This document shows, piece after piece, positions 45,222 to 54,469 of a DNA stretch of 64,000 nt. The notes under the pieces were generated by a model that was given only the letters and a program-made list of their open reading frames with translations, made no database searches and had not been told where the DNA came from. A program made the translations under genes and the position numbers. How positions within the stretch are numbered: position 1 is the stretch's first letter; each line of letters opens with the position of its first letter. Source of the DNA: DATDIC01 sp963777625 (GTDB lineage Bacteria; Pseudomonadota; Alphaproteobacteria; Acetobacterales; Acetobacteraceae); the NCBI GenBank assembly GCA_963777625.1, contig CAVZRO010000018.1:1-64000 (forward strand), written 5' to 3'.

Positions 45222-45899
45222 TCAGGCGAGCTTGCCGCCGACCTGGCCGCGGGCCACATCGAGCCGCAGCTCCACATATTCCACCAGTTTCGCGGTCGGA
45301 TAGCTGATCATGAAATAGATGATGGCGACCAGCGCGAAAATCTCGAAATACTTGAAGGTGGCCGATGCCAGCAGTTCGCCGCTGAACATCAGGTCGCGCA
45401 TGGTGATCACGGAGACCAGGGCGGAGTCCTTGAAAATCGCGACGAAGAAGTTGCCGATTGCCGGGATGACGATGCGCAACGCCTGCGGCAGGATGATGCG
45501 CCGCATCAGCAGCCGGCGCGACATGCCGAGCGAGCGTGCCGCTTCCCACTGGCCACGGGGAATGGCCTGGATGCCGGAGCGGAACACCTCCGCCATATAG
45601 GCGCTGTAGTTGATCGTCAGTCCGAGTACGCCGGACGCGAACGGCTGCAGCACGATGCCGCCATAGGGCAGCACGTAATAGATGAAGAAAAGCTGGAGCA
45701 GCAGCGGTGTGCCGCGGATGAACTGCACATAGGCGGTGGCCAGCGCCCGGGCCGGCCAGAAACGCGTCACTCGCCCGATCCCGAACACGAGGCCGACGAC
45801 CAGCGCCAGGGCGTAAGCGAGCAGGGACACCGTGATGGTCACCCACGCGCCTTGCAGCAGCGTGGGCAGGAAGGAGATCATCTCCGCCATCGAGAACAT
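45222..45899 (-). CDS. Polar amino acid ABC transporter permease (HisM/GlnP type)
   Basis: A 225-residue inner-membrane permease with about five hydrophobic segments and the conserved loop QWEAARSLGMSRRLLMRRIILPQ-like EAA motif (EAARSLGMS) that contacts the ATPase. FIRGTPLLLQLFFIYY near the middle is typical of the family. The Met before FSMAEMISFL was chosen; Met three codons later is equally possible. Only one permease is found, so the channel is probably a homodimer. Operon order is ATPase, binding protein, permease, moxR. Confidence 0.92.
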   Translation of the reverse strand: MFSMAEMISFLPTLLQGAWVTITVSLLAYALALVVGLVFGIGRVTRFWPARALATAYVQFIRGTPLLLQLFFIYYVLPYGGIVLQPFASGVLGLTINYSAYMAEVFRSGIQAIPRGQWEAARSLGMSRRLLMRRIILPQALRIVIPAIGNFFVAIFKDSALVSVITMRDLMFSGELLASATFKYFEIFALVAIIYFMISYPTAKLVEYVELRLDVARGQVGGKLA

Positions 45900-45995
45900 G
45901 GATCGGTGTCGGCTCCGCCGTGACGTGGGAGGCTGCGTGTTGGTGCGAGGAAGGCGGGCGGCAACCGGCGCCGCTCCGCCCATGACCTCGCCGGT

Positions 45996-46907
45996 TCAGT
46001 TGTTGTAGCCGGTCAGTCCCCACTTGGTGAGGATCTTGGTGACGTCGCCGGAGTCCTCCATCCACTCGATGGCGGAAGAGATCCCGGTGCGGAGCTGCAC
46101 GTCGGCCTGGCGGAAGGCGTAGCGGCTATAGCCGGCCGGATTCTTGAGCTGATGCGGCTCATAACCCTCGACCAGCGCGAGGTTCCATTCGGGGTGGTCC
46201 TTGATGGAGGCGGCGATGATCGGCTGATCGTGCACCGCGGCATCCAGCCGGCCGTTATGGATGTCCTGCGCCATCGACACCCAATCCTTATAGTCCTTGT
46301 AGATGACGCCCGGCGTTTGCTGGATCCATTGTGCATAGTTCGTGCCGAGCAGGGCGCCGCAGGTCTTTCCCTTCAGATCGGCGATCGACTTCACGTCGGG
46401 CAGCTTGCCTTTCTGCACCACCAGCCATTCGGAGTAATAGTATGTCGGGAAACTGAAATCCACGACCTTGGCGCGCGCCTTCGTGTAGTGGATGGAATCG
46501 CCGACGATATCAAAGCGGCCGGCTAGAAGTCCGGGGATCATGCCGTCGAAGCTCACGGTCTTCACGGTGATTTTGGGGATCATCAGCATCTTCGCCGCGG
46601 CGTTGAGGATGTCGGCGTCCAGACCGGTAAATTCGCCAGACTTGGAGTCGAGGTACGAATAGGGCCAGTCGTTCGAGGTGGTGAGGATCAGCTCGCCCTT
46701 CTTCTGCACGCGCAGCAGGGAATCGTCGCATTCGAATTTCGGCAGCGTGAAATCCTTGAACGAGGTATCGACCGGCGGCTGCTCGGCGGCCGCCGCGGTG
46801 CGCGCCAGACCGCTTGCCGCCATTGCCCCGGCAACGGCGCTTCCCGCGGCGAGCAGCCCGCGACGGCGAACCCCGTCCATCCGCGTGGTTTCTGTGTGTT
46901 TTGTCAT
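45996..46907 (-). CDS. Polar amino acid ABC transporter substrate-binding protein, Tat signal
   Basis: A 303-residue family 3 binding protein. VRRRGLLAAGSAVAGAMAAS near the N-terminus is a Tat-like signal. The mature part has GELILTTSNDWPYSYLD, GLDADILNAAAKML and RFDIVGDSIHYTKARAKVVDF, typical of amino acid binding proteins. A strong GGGAGGA precedes the ATG. It lies between the ATPase and permease genes of the same importer, with 41 and 96 bases of spacing. Confidence 0.92.
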   Translation of the reverse strand: MTKHTETTRMDGVRRRGLLAAGSAVAGAMAASGLARTAAAAEQPPVDTSFKDFTLPKFECDDSLLRVQKKGELILTTSNDWPYSYLDSKSGEFTGLDADILNAAAKMLMIPKITVKTVSFDGMIPGLLAGRFDIVGDSIHYTKARAKVVDFSFPTYYYSEWLVVQKGKLPDVKSIADLKGKTCGALLGTNYAQWIQQTPGVIYKDYKDWVSMAQDIHNGRLDAAVHDQPIIAASIKDHPEWNLALVEGYEPHQLKNPAGYSRYAFRQADVQLRTGISSAIEWMEDSGDVTKILTKWGLTGYNN

Positions 46908-46948
46908 GATGGGTCCTCCCTTAGCGGATTTCGCTGTCCGTCCGCTGG

Positions 46949-47782
46949 TTAGCCGTTCACGTCGGCGCGTCCGCTGCGCTCCAGGATAGTCTGCAGGAAC
47001 TGACGTGTCCGTTGATTGTCCGGCGCGGAGAAGATGGCTGCCGGCGTCCCTTCCTCGACCACCCTGCCGTCGGCCATGAAGATGATCCGGTCCGCGACTT
47101 CACGGGCGAAGCTCATCTCGTGCGTCACTACCAGCATGGTCATGCCGTCGGCGGCAAGTCCCCGCATGACCCGTAGCACATCGCCGACCAGCTCCGGATC
47201 GAGCGCGCTGGTCGCTTCGTCGAACAGCATGAGCTTCGGGTTCATCGCCAGTGCCCGGGCGATGGCGACCCGCTGCTGCTGTCCGCCGCTGAGCTGGTGC
47301 GGAAATGCCTGCGCCTTTTCCGCCAGCCCGACTTTGTTCAGCAGCGCCAGCCCGCGCTGTCGCGCTTCCTGTGCCGGTTCGTGCAGGACGTGCACCGGCG
47401 CCTCGATGACGTTGCCGAGCGCCGTCAGATGCGGGAACAGGTTGAACGACTGAAAGACCATGCCGATCTGTGCGCGGATCGCTTCCACGCGCCGCTCCGG
47501 ATCGATCACCGGGCGGCCATCGCGCAGATACCGATAGACCGGCTGGCCTTCCAGGAAGATCGTGCCGGAATCAATGGATTCGAGATGATTGACGCAGCGG
47601 AGCAAGGTCGATTTCCCGGCCCCGGAGGGACCGATGATGCATACGACCTCGCCCTTGGTGACGGCGAAACTGACGTCGCACAGGACCTGCAATCGTCCGT
47701 AGGACTTGCTGACGTGGTCGAACCGAAGCAATTCGTCGGCAGCGGCTTCCGGGTGGTGCCCGTGGAGTGCCACGCTCGCCAT
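46949..47782 (-). CDS. Polar amino acid ABC transporter ATP-binding protein (GlnQ-like)
   Basis: A 277-residue nucleotide-binding subunit. Walker A GPSGAGKS, FQSFNLFPHLTALGN as Q loop, signature LSGGQQQR, Walker B LMLFDEATSALD and THEMSFARE are intact. The Met before ASVALHGH is the start; longer reading upstream is unlike the family. It is the first gene of the amino acid importer operon. Confidence 0.94.
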   Translation of the reverse strand: MASVALHGHHPEAAADELLRFDHVSKSYGRLQVLCDVSFAVTKGEVVCIIGPSGAGKSTLLRCVNHLESIDSGTIFLEGQPVYRYLRDGRPVIDPERRVEAIRAQIGMVFQSFNLFPHLTALGNVIEAPVHVLHEPAQEARQRGLALLNKVGLAEKAQAFPHQLSGGQQQRVAIARALAMNPKLMLFDEATSALDPELVGDVLRVMRGLAADGMTMLVVTHEMSFAREVADRIIFMADGRVVEEGTPAAIFSAPDNQRTRQFLQTILERSGRADVNG

Positions 47783-47950
47783 CACCACGCGATGGAACCA
47801 TACAAGGCAAGGTGCATGGACCGATTTTCCTTGGCAGCGGCGTGGCAATCCGCCGGGACCGTAACTGCCGCCGGAACCGCAAGTCAATATCGTGACGGCG
47901 GGGATGATTGCGGGGATGATTGTCAATCTCCGCGTGCACGGATGGCACGC

Positions 47951-48052
47951 TGGGGATATAACGCATTGTGGACAAACCGCGTTCGACGGCGTCGTTGGAG
48001 CGGATCAGCCGGGTCAGCCCCGGGTTGGCGCGGCGGGATAGCTGATGGTGAA
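47951..48052. repeat. Degenerate, internally deleted copy of the moxR-permease junction
   Basis: Bases 47951-48032 match 45091-45172 (moxR coding, about 92 percent by eye), and 48031-48052 (CGGCGGGATAGCTGATGG and on) match the permease 3' end at about 45292-45313. The 120 bases that lie between these two parts in the real locus, including the moxR start and permease stop, are missing. So this is a leftover of a second copy of the junction, lying just upstream of the importer operon. The rest of the 373-base gap up to 48155 holds no gene I can see. Confidence 0.75.
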
Positions 48053-48155
48053 TTGCCGATTGCCGCCCGCGCGAAAATCTATCGCAGCAGCCCGGATTGC
48101 GCTATGTCAGATGCCTGGAATCACCAGATCCGGACTGGCCGGGAAGGCAAAAAGA

Positions 48156-49544
48156 ATGAAGCTGCGGGGATTTGGCATAATTGCAGTTGCAATCGAAGCC
48201 TTGCTCACGACCCCGGCAGTACCGGCGATGGCGCAGGGGGCCGCGGGCGCCGCTGCTGTGCCGGGTCTTAGCCCCGCTCTATCAGCCTCACCGCCTTACC
48301 GGTGCCTCATAGACCGCTACGTCGATGCGGTTCACGGGAACGATTCGAACCCAGGGACCCAGGCTGCTCCGTGGAAGACGATCAGGAACGCCGATAATGG
48401 CTATCCGAATGTGCCTAAGCCTGGGGAGTGCGTTAACGTGCTCCCGGGGACCTATAATCTCGCCGCGAGGCTTATTATCGGGCACGGCGGAAACAGCAAC
48501 TCGCCAACCGGTTTTGTCGTCTACCGATCCACGGTTCCGCAGGCTGCACACATCGTTGCCGGCTCGGGAGTAGGCAACGTCAGTTTGATCACGTTGTTGG
48601 CACCATATATCATCATCGATGGCTTCAATATCGACGGCAACCATGCGCACACCACCGGCTCCGGGATCGACGGCTGCGCGGGCGGCGGAGGTCCGACCGC
48701 CATTGCTCATCACTTCGTTGCCATAAATAACATCATTCATGATATGGGAGGAGCCGGCCTCGCGACGTGCACAGCAGACTACATAACGTGGACGCATAAC
48801 GTCGTATACAATACCTCGTCGACGAACCCGTATCAGGTATCCGGTATTGCCGTTTGGCAGCCAAAAGTGGTGGCTCCGGGGTCATACACGCGGACGGCCG
48901 CGGATAACGTGCCGTTCGGTATCGCGATTTCCTACAATGTGGTACATGACAATGCGGAGGGGCCTTCGATTAGCGGACCACACAGTGATGGAAATGGAAT
49001 CATTATCGACACGACGCTGGGCAGCTCGTCCTGTCCGACCTGTGGCACGCCATACCCGGGCAATATTTTGGTCCTGGGCAATGTCAGCTACAACAATGGG
49101 GGAGGCGGGATCCACATTTTTCTGAGCCAAAATGTCACCGTTGCCAATAATACCGTATGCAATAATTATCTCGATCGCCTCAACCCCGGAACCCCACGCG
49201 GAGAACTCAGTAATCTCGGCAGCAAGAATGTAACATGGGTAAACAACATAGCGATCGCGATGCCTGGTTCAGGCGTCCTTGCGGGCAACAAACCGATCGT
49301 GACGGCCCGCGTCGGCAGCTTCGAGGCCAGCGGCAACTGGACGAAGAATATCGCGTTCGGCAGCGATGTGATCTCCAGGAGTAGCTCCTTCGCCAACGCG
49401 GCGACAAACCTGATAGGCGTCAATCCTGAACTGACCGACCCGGCCGGAGGCAATTTCATGCCCCGCGCCGAAAGCCCGGCGATTGGGTCAGGCCAACCTG
49501 AGAGCTATATCCCGTCGCCAACCCCGAATATTGGGGCCTATTGA
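48156..49544 (+). CDS. Secreted right-handed beta-helix protein
   Basis: A 462-residue exported protein. The Met chosen gives a signal peptide (LRGFGIIAVAIEALLTTPAV, then AMAQ). YVDAVHGNDSNPGTQAAPWK is the DUF1565-like opening of parallel beta-helix proteins, followed by many short strands with Asn ladders (HHFVAINNIIHDMGG, ITWTHNVVYN, NILVLGNVSYNNGGGG, NVTVANNTVCNN), as in pectate lyase-like and alginate-epimerase-like folds. It ends PNIGAY. It likely binds or cleaves a polysaccharide outside the inner membrane; no catalytic residues could be assigned. It faces an acyltransferase gene that may modify the same polymer. Confidence 0.82.
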   Translation: MKLRGFGIIAVAIEALLTTPAVPAMAQGAAGAAAVPGLSPALSASPPYRCLIDRYVDAVHGNDSNPGTQAAPWKTIRNADNGYPNVPKPGECVNVLPGTYNLAARLIIGHGGNSNSPTGFVVYRSTVPQAAHIVAGSGVGNVSLITLLAPYIIIDGFNIDGNHAHTTGSGIDGCAGGGGPTAIAHHFVAINNIIHDMGGAGLATCTADYITWTHNVVYNTSSTNPYQVSGIAVWQPKVVAPGSYTRTAADNVPFGIAISYNVVHDNAEGPSISGPHSDGNGIIIDTTLGSSSCPTCGTPYPGNILVLGNVSYNNGGGGIHIFLSQNVTVANNTVCNNYLDRLNPGTPRGELSNLGSKNVTWVNNIAIAMPGSGVLAGNKPIVTARVGSFEASGNWTKNIAFGSDVISRSSSFANAATNLIGVNPELTDPAGGNFMPRAESPAIGSGQPESYIPSPTPNIGAY

Positions 49545-49606
49545 TAGCTCAAGCCCCTACGGCGAATGAGCCGCTCGCGCCTGTGCCGCGGACGCTATCG
49601 CGCGCT

Positions 49607-50791
49607 TTACTCAACGCGGTCTCGCTCACGATCCGCAGTTCGTTGTGGCTTACGGGACAAAATAGCCATCGGGCTGAGGGACAGTGTCGCCGTCGTGCCG
49701 GCCAACAATGAGATAGGGAAGACGGTTCCCAGGGAAATCCCCCGACCTTTAAGCATGGGACGCTCGACGAAGCGCCAGATCAGATAAGACGAGGCCAGAA
49801 TGATGGCAGTGCTCATTACAAACAACATCGTTTGGTTCCCGGCAAGCAAATGAGTGGCTTTCATAGTTTGAAGAACGGGGAAATGACAAATATATATACC
49901 AAACGATAGATCGCCGTACTTTGATATGTTTGTTAGCTTTGGACATAATAAACAGAAACCAAGAACAGCGCATGCAAGTAAAATAGGTGATATTAACGCG
50001 ATGTGAGGCAATAGCAGTCCAATGGAGCCTATGCCTGCAACGATCCGGGCTGTCCAGCGGTGTTTTTCCACGGAGGCCATCCAGGATCCGATGAGGCCTC
50101 CGACGAGAAAGTACCTTAGCTGGCCGGGCAACTGCCCGGCCAGAGTGTGATACATATTTAGGCCGGTTCTGTCGCCTAGCCCAGACAGGTGTACGAAATA
50201 GATAGCTGATAGTATATACAAAACGCAACAACATACGGTAAATCCCACCCGGCGGCCAAACCACCAGATAGCCGGAAACAATGCATAGTAACCAACCTCG
50301 ACCTTCAATGTCCAGAGCGGGCCGTTCACGTAATCGGTGGGGGGCTGCTGGAACACCCCTGGTAGTGTTGGGTGCATGAAATTCAGAAATGTCAGGTTCC
50401 AAAAGATATACCCCACCAATTTGCCGGAAAAGTAGTCCTGCCATGGAAGGGTTGTCAGAAAGGCTCCTCCGGCTGCTGATGCAAGTATCACCGTGACATA
50501 TCCCGGCAAAATACGGCGGGCTCGTTTTTCATAAAAATGAATCGTTCGCGGCGAGCGCGCGAAGCTCTGATACATGAGAAAGCCGCTTATTATAAAAAAC
50601 CCCTGAACGCATACTTGCCCATCAGGACCGATAAGGAAAACCAGCCAGCTTCTCGGTAGCGGACCATTCGGAAAAATCCAGGAGTAATGGCCCAGATATA
50701 CCATGGTCGCGAGGTATAGGCGTGTCAGATCGAAATTGTTCCGCCGCGTGGGGTCGTCACGCAAGGCCCCGCGCACTGGCTGGGCGGTCAT
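49607..50791 (-). CDS. Acyltransferase family 3 membrane protein
   Basis: A 394-residue integral membrane acyltransferase of the OatA/NodX type, which O-acetylates surface sugars. NNFDLTRLYLATMVYLGHY at the start with its conserved Arg and His, GFFIISGFLMYQSF, YEKRARRILPGY and WTLKVEVGYYALFP are typical. About ten hydrophobic segments follow. The Met before TAQPVRGAL is the start. The coding stretch near 49.8-50.7 kb is visibly less GC-rich than its neighbours (many ATA, AAT and TAT codons), which suggests arrival by transfer. It is convergent with the beta-helix gene. Confidence 0.88.
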   Translation of the reverse strand: MTAQPVRGALRDDPTRRNNFDLTRLYLATMVYLGHYSWIFPNGPLPRSWLVFLIGPDGQVCVQGFFIISGFLMYQSFARSPRTIHFYEKRARRILPGYVTVILASAAGGAFLTTLPWQDYFSGKLVGYIFWNLTFLNFMHPTLPGVFQQPPTDYVNGPLWTLKVEVGYYALFPAIWWFGRRVGFTVCCCVLYILSAIYFVHLSGLGDRTGLNMYHTLAGQLPGQLRYFLVGGLIGSWMASVEKHRWTARIVAGIGSIGLLLPHIALISPILLACAVLGFCLLCPKLTNISKYGDLSFGIYICHFPVLQTMKATHLLAGNQTMLFVMSTAIILASSYLIWRFVERPMLKGRGISLGTVFPISLLAGTTATLSLSPMAILSRKPQRTADRERDRVE

Positions 50792-51378
50792 GTTACGGAT
50801 ATCCCACCCCTTAAGGGTGGCCCATTCCTGAGGTTGCGGCTTGTTCTTGAGTGTGCCCGAGACAAATCGTCGGTGGCGACGAGCCGCGCGGGTACGATGT
50901 GCCGCAAGATGGCTGTCAAACCCATGGCTGCCGGGCCGCACCTGCAGCCGGGGCGGCTACGGAGGTGGACGGCGCGCCGGAGTGTTGCCGAGGCCGTGTC
51001 CGCGACGCGGCTCTGTCGTACAGAAGCCCTGCCGCGAACAAGACGATCGTAGCCATCCGGGCGGGCAAGTAGTGTTGCACTACCGTGAGGCATACCAAGC
51101 ATCCCACCCGCGGCCTCAAAATTGGGCTATTTATCGTGTTCTGCTACCTACCATTCCGCGCTGAGTTGCGTCAATCTGTTTTAATAATGATCTTGGTAAA
51201 AAAAATGATCGTGCCAGGCGCTCATCAGGCGCTATCTATCAACATAATCCTCGCATGGGTTGTGCGCGGGGTTTTCTCTCTCCTCGTTGGTGTATGCGGC
51301 ATGCCAGGCGGCTGAGCCGGCCTGATTGCCAACTTCCGCGCGCACCTTAGGCTGCACCCGACATACGAAGGTGCCGGC
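50792..51378. other. Gap of about 590 bases without a recognised gene
   Basis: Between the acyltransferase start and the next acyl-CoA dehydrogenase no frame looks like a real protein. The right part near 51170-51240 is AT-rich for this genome (TTTTAATAATGATC, then a run of A) and could hold promoters for the downstream gene, but no clear promoter pair or operator could be fixed. Confidence 0.4.
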
Positions 51379-52545
51379 ATGGACATACGCATCAGCGATC
51401 AGCAGCGCGCCATGCTGGCGTCGGTGCGCGCCATCGCGCAGGCCGAGTTCAAACCTCGCGCCCGGCGCTGGATGGATGGCACGTTTCCGTGGGAGAACAT
51501 GAAGTCCCTTGCCGATCTGGGCGTGCTGGGCATGTCGGTGCCGGAAGAATACGGCGGGCTTGGGCTGACGATCCTCGATACGGTGCTGATCCTGGAGGAG
51601 ATCGCCAAGACCTGTTACGTGACCGCGATGGCGGTGCTGGGTGAAGCGGGGGTGCAGACCCGTGTTATCGCGCATTACGCGCCCGCCGCGATCAAAAGCC
51701 GCATCCTGCCGAAGGTCGCCAGCGGCGACTGCATGCTGGCGATCTGCATGACCGAGCCGCATGCCGGAACGGATGTCGCGAACTACCGCACCAATGCGCG
51801 CATCGTCGGCGACCGCGTTATCCTGAAGGGCACGAAGACGCTGATCAGCCGTGCGCCCGAAGCCGGCATGTTTGTCGTGTTTACCCGCGTGAATGGCAGG
51901 CCAGGGCGGGAGGGTATCGGCTGCGCCCTGGTGGATGCCGGAACCGAGGGCTTCGAGGTCACCGGCACGTTCCACACCATGGGCGGCGAAAACCTGCACG
52001 AAATCCAGTTCAACGACTGCGAGCTGCCGCTTGAGAACCTGGTGATCCAGGAGGACGGGTTTCGCAAGCTGCTGACTGCCTTCAACACGCAGCGCTGTCT
52101 CAATCCGGCGATTTCGCTCGGACTGGCAGAGGGTGCGTTCGACGAGGCGGTGAATTACGTGCGCGATCGCACCGCGTTCGGCAAGCGGATCGCCGACAAT
52201 CAGGGCATCCGCTGGAAACTCGCGGACATGTTCAAGGATATCGAGGCGGGGCGCGGGCTGCTGTACCGGGCTGCGGCCACCGCCAATCCGTTCCCGGACC
52301 CGTTCATGGCGGCGACGGCGAAGCTGTTCAACAACGAGATGTCGATCCGCGTCACCAGCGAGGCCGTGCAGATGCATGGCGGCTTTGGCTTCACCGACGA
52401 ATACCCGGTGTCGCGCTTCTATCGTGCCGCGCGATACGGTTCCATCGGTGGCGGCACGAGCGAGACGTTGCGCGATCTGATCGGCCGGAAGCTGATTTCC
52501 GATCTGGATCAGACGCAGGGGATACTCAGTCTGCACAATTTCTGA
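51379..52545 (+). CDS. Acyl-CoA dehydrogenase family protein (loop Glu replaced)
   Basis: A 388-residue acyl-CoA dehydrogenase: ICMTEPHAGTDVANY, KGTKTLISRAPEAGMFVVF, DRTAFGKRIADNQGIRWKLADM and QMHGGFGFTDEYPVSRFYR are family marks. The C-terminal loop reads YGSIGGGTSETLRD, with Gly where many members have the catalytic Glu. This is the pattern of the isovaleryl-CoA/long-chain type, in which the base is supplied from helix G instead. It starts ATG with a short spacer and is followed by an SMP-30-type gene 42 bases on, likely in one message. Confidence 0.93.
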   Translation: MDIRISDQQRAMLASVRAIAQAEFKPRARRWMDGTFPWENMKSLADLGVLGMSVPEEYGGLGLTILDTVLILEEIAKTCYVTAMAVLGEAGVQTRVIAHYAPAAIKSRILPKVASGDCMLAICMTEPHAGTDVANYRTNARIVGDRVILKGTKTLISRAPEAGMFVVFTRVNGRPGREGIGCALVDAGTEGFEVTGTFHTMGGENLHEIQFNDCELPLENLVIQEDGFRKLLTAFNTQRCLNPAISLGLAEGAFDEAVNYVRDRTAFGKRIADNQGIRWKLADMFKDIEAGRGLLYRAAATANPFPDPFMAATAKLFNNEMSIRVTSEAVQMHGGFGFTDEYPVSRFYRAARYGSIGGGTSETLRDLIGRKLISDLDQTQGILSLHNF

Positions 52546-52587
52546 GTGCCTCTGTCCCGCGCGACTGCAAACCCGAGGAGAGGACGT

Positions 52588-53508
52588 ATGCCCGAGATGC
52601 GCACCATAGCGACAGGCCTGAGTTTCCCGGAGGGACCGGTTGCGATGCAGGACGGATCGGTGGTGCTGGTCGAGATCGAACGGCAGACCGTCACGCGCGT
52701 CAGGCCGGATGGCAGGGCGGAGGTGATCGCCCGCACGGGCGGTGGGCCGAACGGATTGGCGATCGGACCCGATGGCGCGTTCTATGTCTGCAACAATGGC
52801 GGCTTTGCCTTCCGCTACGAACAAAGGCTGCTGCGACCGGCTGGACCTGCGTCGGATTACACTTGTGGCCGGATAGAGCGGGTTGACCCGGGCACCGGCG
52901 CCGTGACGGTGCTGTACGACCGTTGCGGCGAGCAGCGTCTGCGCGGCCCGAACGATATCGTGTTCGACTCCCACGGTGGTTTCTATTTTTCCGATCTTGG
53001 CAAGTCCCGGGTGCGTGACCGCGATCATGGCGGTCTTTATTATGCGCGCGCGGACGGCTCGCGGATCGTGGAAGTCGCGTACCCGCTCCTTACGCCGAAT
53101 GGTGTCGGTTTGTCGCCGGACGGGAAGACGGTGTATGTGGCGGAGACTGAGACAGCGCGACTCTGGGCGTTCGATCTCGAATCACCGGGGGTAGCGCGCA
53201 AGCAGGGGTTCCCGTCGCCGCATGGCGGGCGGCTGGTCATCGGGCTGAGCGGGTTTCAGCGATTCGACAGCCTGGCGCTGGATGCGGCGGGGAACATCTG
53301 CGTTGCCACCCTGGTCAGCGGCTGCATTAGCGTGGTCTCACCGGACGGAAAGCTGCTGCGGCAGGTGGCGACGGGTGATCCGGTCACGACGAACATCTGC
53401 TTCGGCGGTGCGGAGCTGCGGACCGCGTTCGTGACACTTTCGGGTATCGGGCGACTGGTTGCGTTCGACTGGCCGGAGGCGGGGTGCAAGCTGGTATATA
53501 ACGGATGA
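52588..53508 (+). CDS. SMP-30/gluconolactonase family protein
   Basis: A 306-residue six-bladed beta-propeller hydrolase. FPEGPVAMQDGSVVLVEIER has the metal-binding Glu, GGGPNGLAIGPDGAFYVCNN and RGPNDIVFDSHGGFYFSD the Asn and Asp ligands, and TPNGVGLSPDGKTVYVAET the catalytic Asp blade. Members open lactones of sugars or other acids. The Met before PEMRTIATGLSF is the start, with GAGGAGAGG just upstream. It probably shares a message with the acyl-CoA dehydrogenase before it; the physiological lactone is unknown. Confidence 0.92.
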   Translation: MPEMRTIATGLSFPEGPVAMQDGSVVLVEIERQTVTRVRPDGRAEVIARTGGGPNGLAIGPDGAFYVCNNGGFAFRYEQRLLRPAGPASDYTCGRIERVDPGTGAVTVLYDRCGEQRLRGPNDIVFDSHGGFYFSDLGKSRVRDRDHGGLYYARADGSRIVEVAYPLLTPNGVGLSPDGKTVYVAETETARLWAFDLESPGVARKQGFPSPHGGRLVIGLSGFQRFDSLALDAAGNICVATLVSGCISVVSPDGKLLRQVATGDPVTTNICFGGAELRTAFVTLSGIGRLVAFDWPEAGCKLVYNG

Positions 53509-53618
53509 GTGCCACCGGGGAGCTTGCACGAAAGGTCCGCATGCCGACCGAATCGGAGCTTGAATGACATACCTGCTTCGGTCCATTGTTCCTCGGAACA
53601 TCATTGGGGAACACATCT

Positions 53619-54359
53619 ATGGAAAGGGACCTGGTCAGACGTGTGGTTGCAGAGTTCTTTGGAACTTTCTGGCTGGTGTTGGGCGGCTGCGGCGCGGCGG
53701 TGCTGGACGCGGCGTTTCCGAGTCTTGGTATCGGGTTCCTCGGCGTCGCCTTCGCGTTCGGCCTGACCGTGCTGACGATGGCTTATGCCGTGGGGTATAT
53801 TTCCGGCGGCCATTTCAATCCGGCGGTGACGGTCGGGCTGTGGGCGGCGGGACGCTGCCCCAACCGTCTCGTTATTCCCTACATCATCGCGCAGGTCATC
53901 GGCGCGATCGTGGCGGCGGCGGCGCTGTGGGTGATCGCGTCAGGCAAGGCGGGCTGGATGCCTAACGGATTTGCGGCCAATGGCTACGGCGACTTCAGTC
54001 CCGGCAAATACAGCATGGGTGCCTGCTTCTTCACTGAGGTGCTGATGACGTTCTTCTTTCTGTTCATCATCATCGGCACCACGTCCAAGGGCGCGGCGGT
54101 CGGTTTTGCCGGGATTCCGATCGGGCTGGCATTGACGCTGATCCACCTGATTTCGATTCCGGTCACGAACACGTCGGTCAATCCGGCGCGCAGCACCGGC
54201 CCGGCGCTGTTCGCCGGTGGCGAGCACATCGCGCAGCTTTGGATGTTCTGGATCGCCCCGCTTGCCGGCGCGTTGATTGCCGGATGGGTGTCGCGCTGGC
54301 TGTATGAACATGAGGAGGTCGTGCAGACCACGGTCATCGAGGAAACCAGGGTGCCCTGA
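53619..54359 (+). CDS. aqpZ: Aquaporin Z family water channel
   Basis: A 246-residue MIP-family channel with six membrane segments and both pore motifs: GGHFNPAVTVG (first NPA) and NTSVNPARSTGPA (second NPA). FGTFWLVLGGCGAAV at the start and the Arg after the second NPA agree with a water-specific AqpZ pore rather than a glycerol facilitator. The Met before ERDLVRRVVAEFFG is chosen as the family start, with GGGGAAC upstream. It is monocistronic. Confidence 0.95.
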   Translation: MERDLVRRVVAEFFGTFWLVLGGCGAAVLDAAFPSLGIGFLGVAFAFGLTVLTMAYAVGYISGGHFNPAVTVGLWAAGRCPNRLVIPYIIAQVIGAIVAAAALWVIASGKAGWMPNGFAANGYGDFSPGKYSMGACFFTEVLMTFFFLFIIIGTTSKGAAVGFAGIPIGLALTLIHLISIPVTNTSVNPARSTGPALFAGGEHIAQLWMFWIAPLAGALIAGWVSRWLYEHEEVVQTTVIEETRVP

Positions 54360-54367
54360 GTCGGTGA

Positions 54368-54383
54368 GGCCGGCATGCCGGCC
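54368..54383. terminator. GC-rich perfect palindrome between convergent genes
   Basis: GGCCGGCATGCCGGCC folds into a six-base-pair stem with loop CATG, just after the aquaporin stop and before the end of the convergent DapA-family gene. It could serve as a terminator for either side; there is no T-run, so support is weak. Confidence 0.35.
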
Positions 54384-54469
54384 GATCCAAGCAGCAACAT
54401 CCGAGATCGATCAAGATAATCGCCAGTCGGCGTGACCCGGTCAGGCCTGTCGGAGCAGGCGATCGGTGC

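Noticed and set aside
51085..51315. A 76-residue hydrophobic open frame in the gap before the acyl-CoA dehydrogenase
   Set aside because: No ribosome site, and the hydrophobic look comes from AT-rich sequence; more likely non-coding.
51232..53028. Minus-strand open frame of nearly 600 codons opposite the acyl-CoA dehydrogenase
   Set aside because: It runs across a solid family-matching gene and part of the lactonase gene; composition is that of antisense GC-rich DNA.
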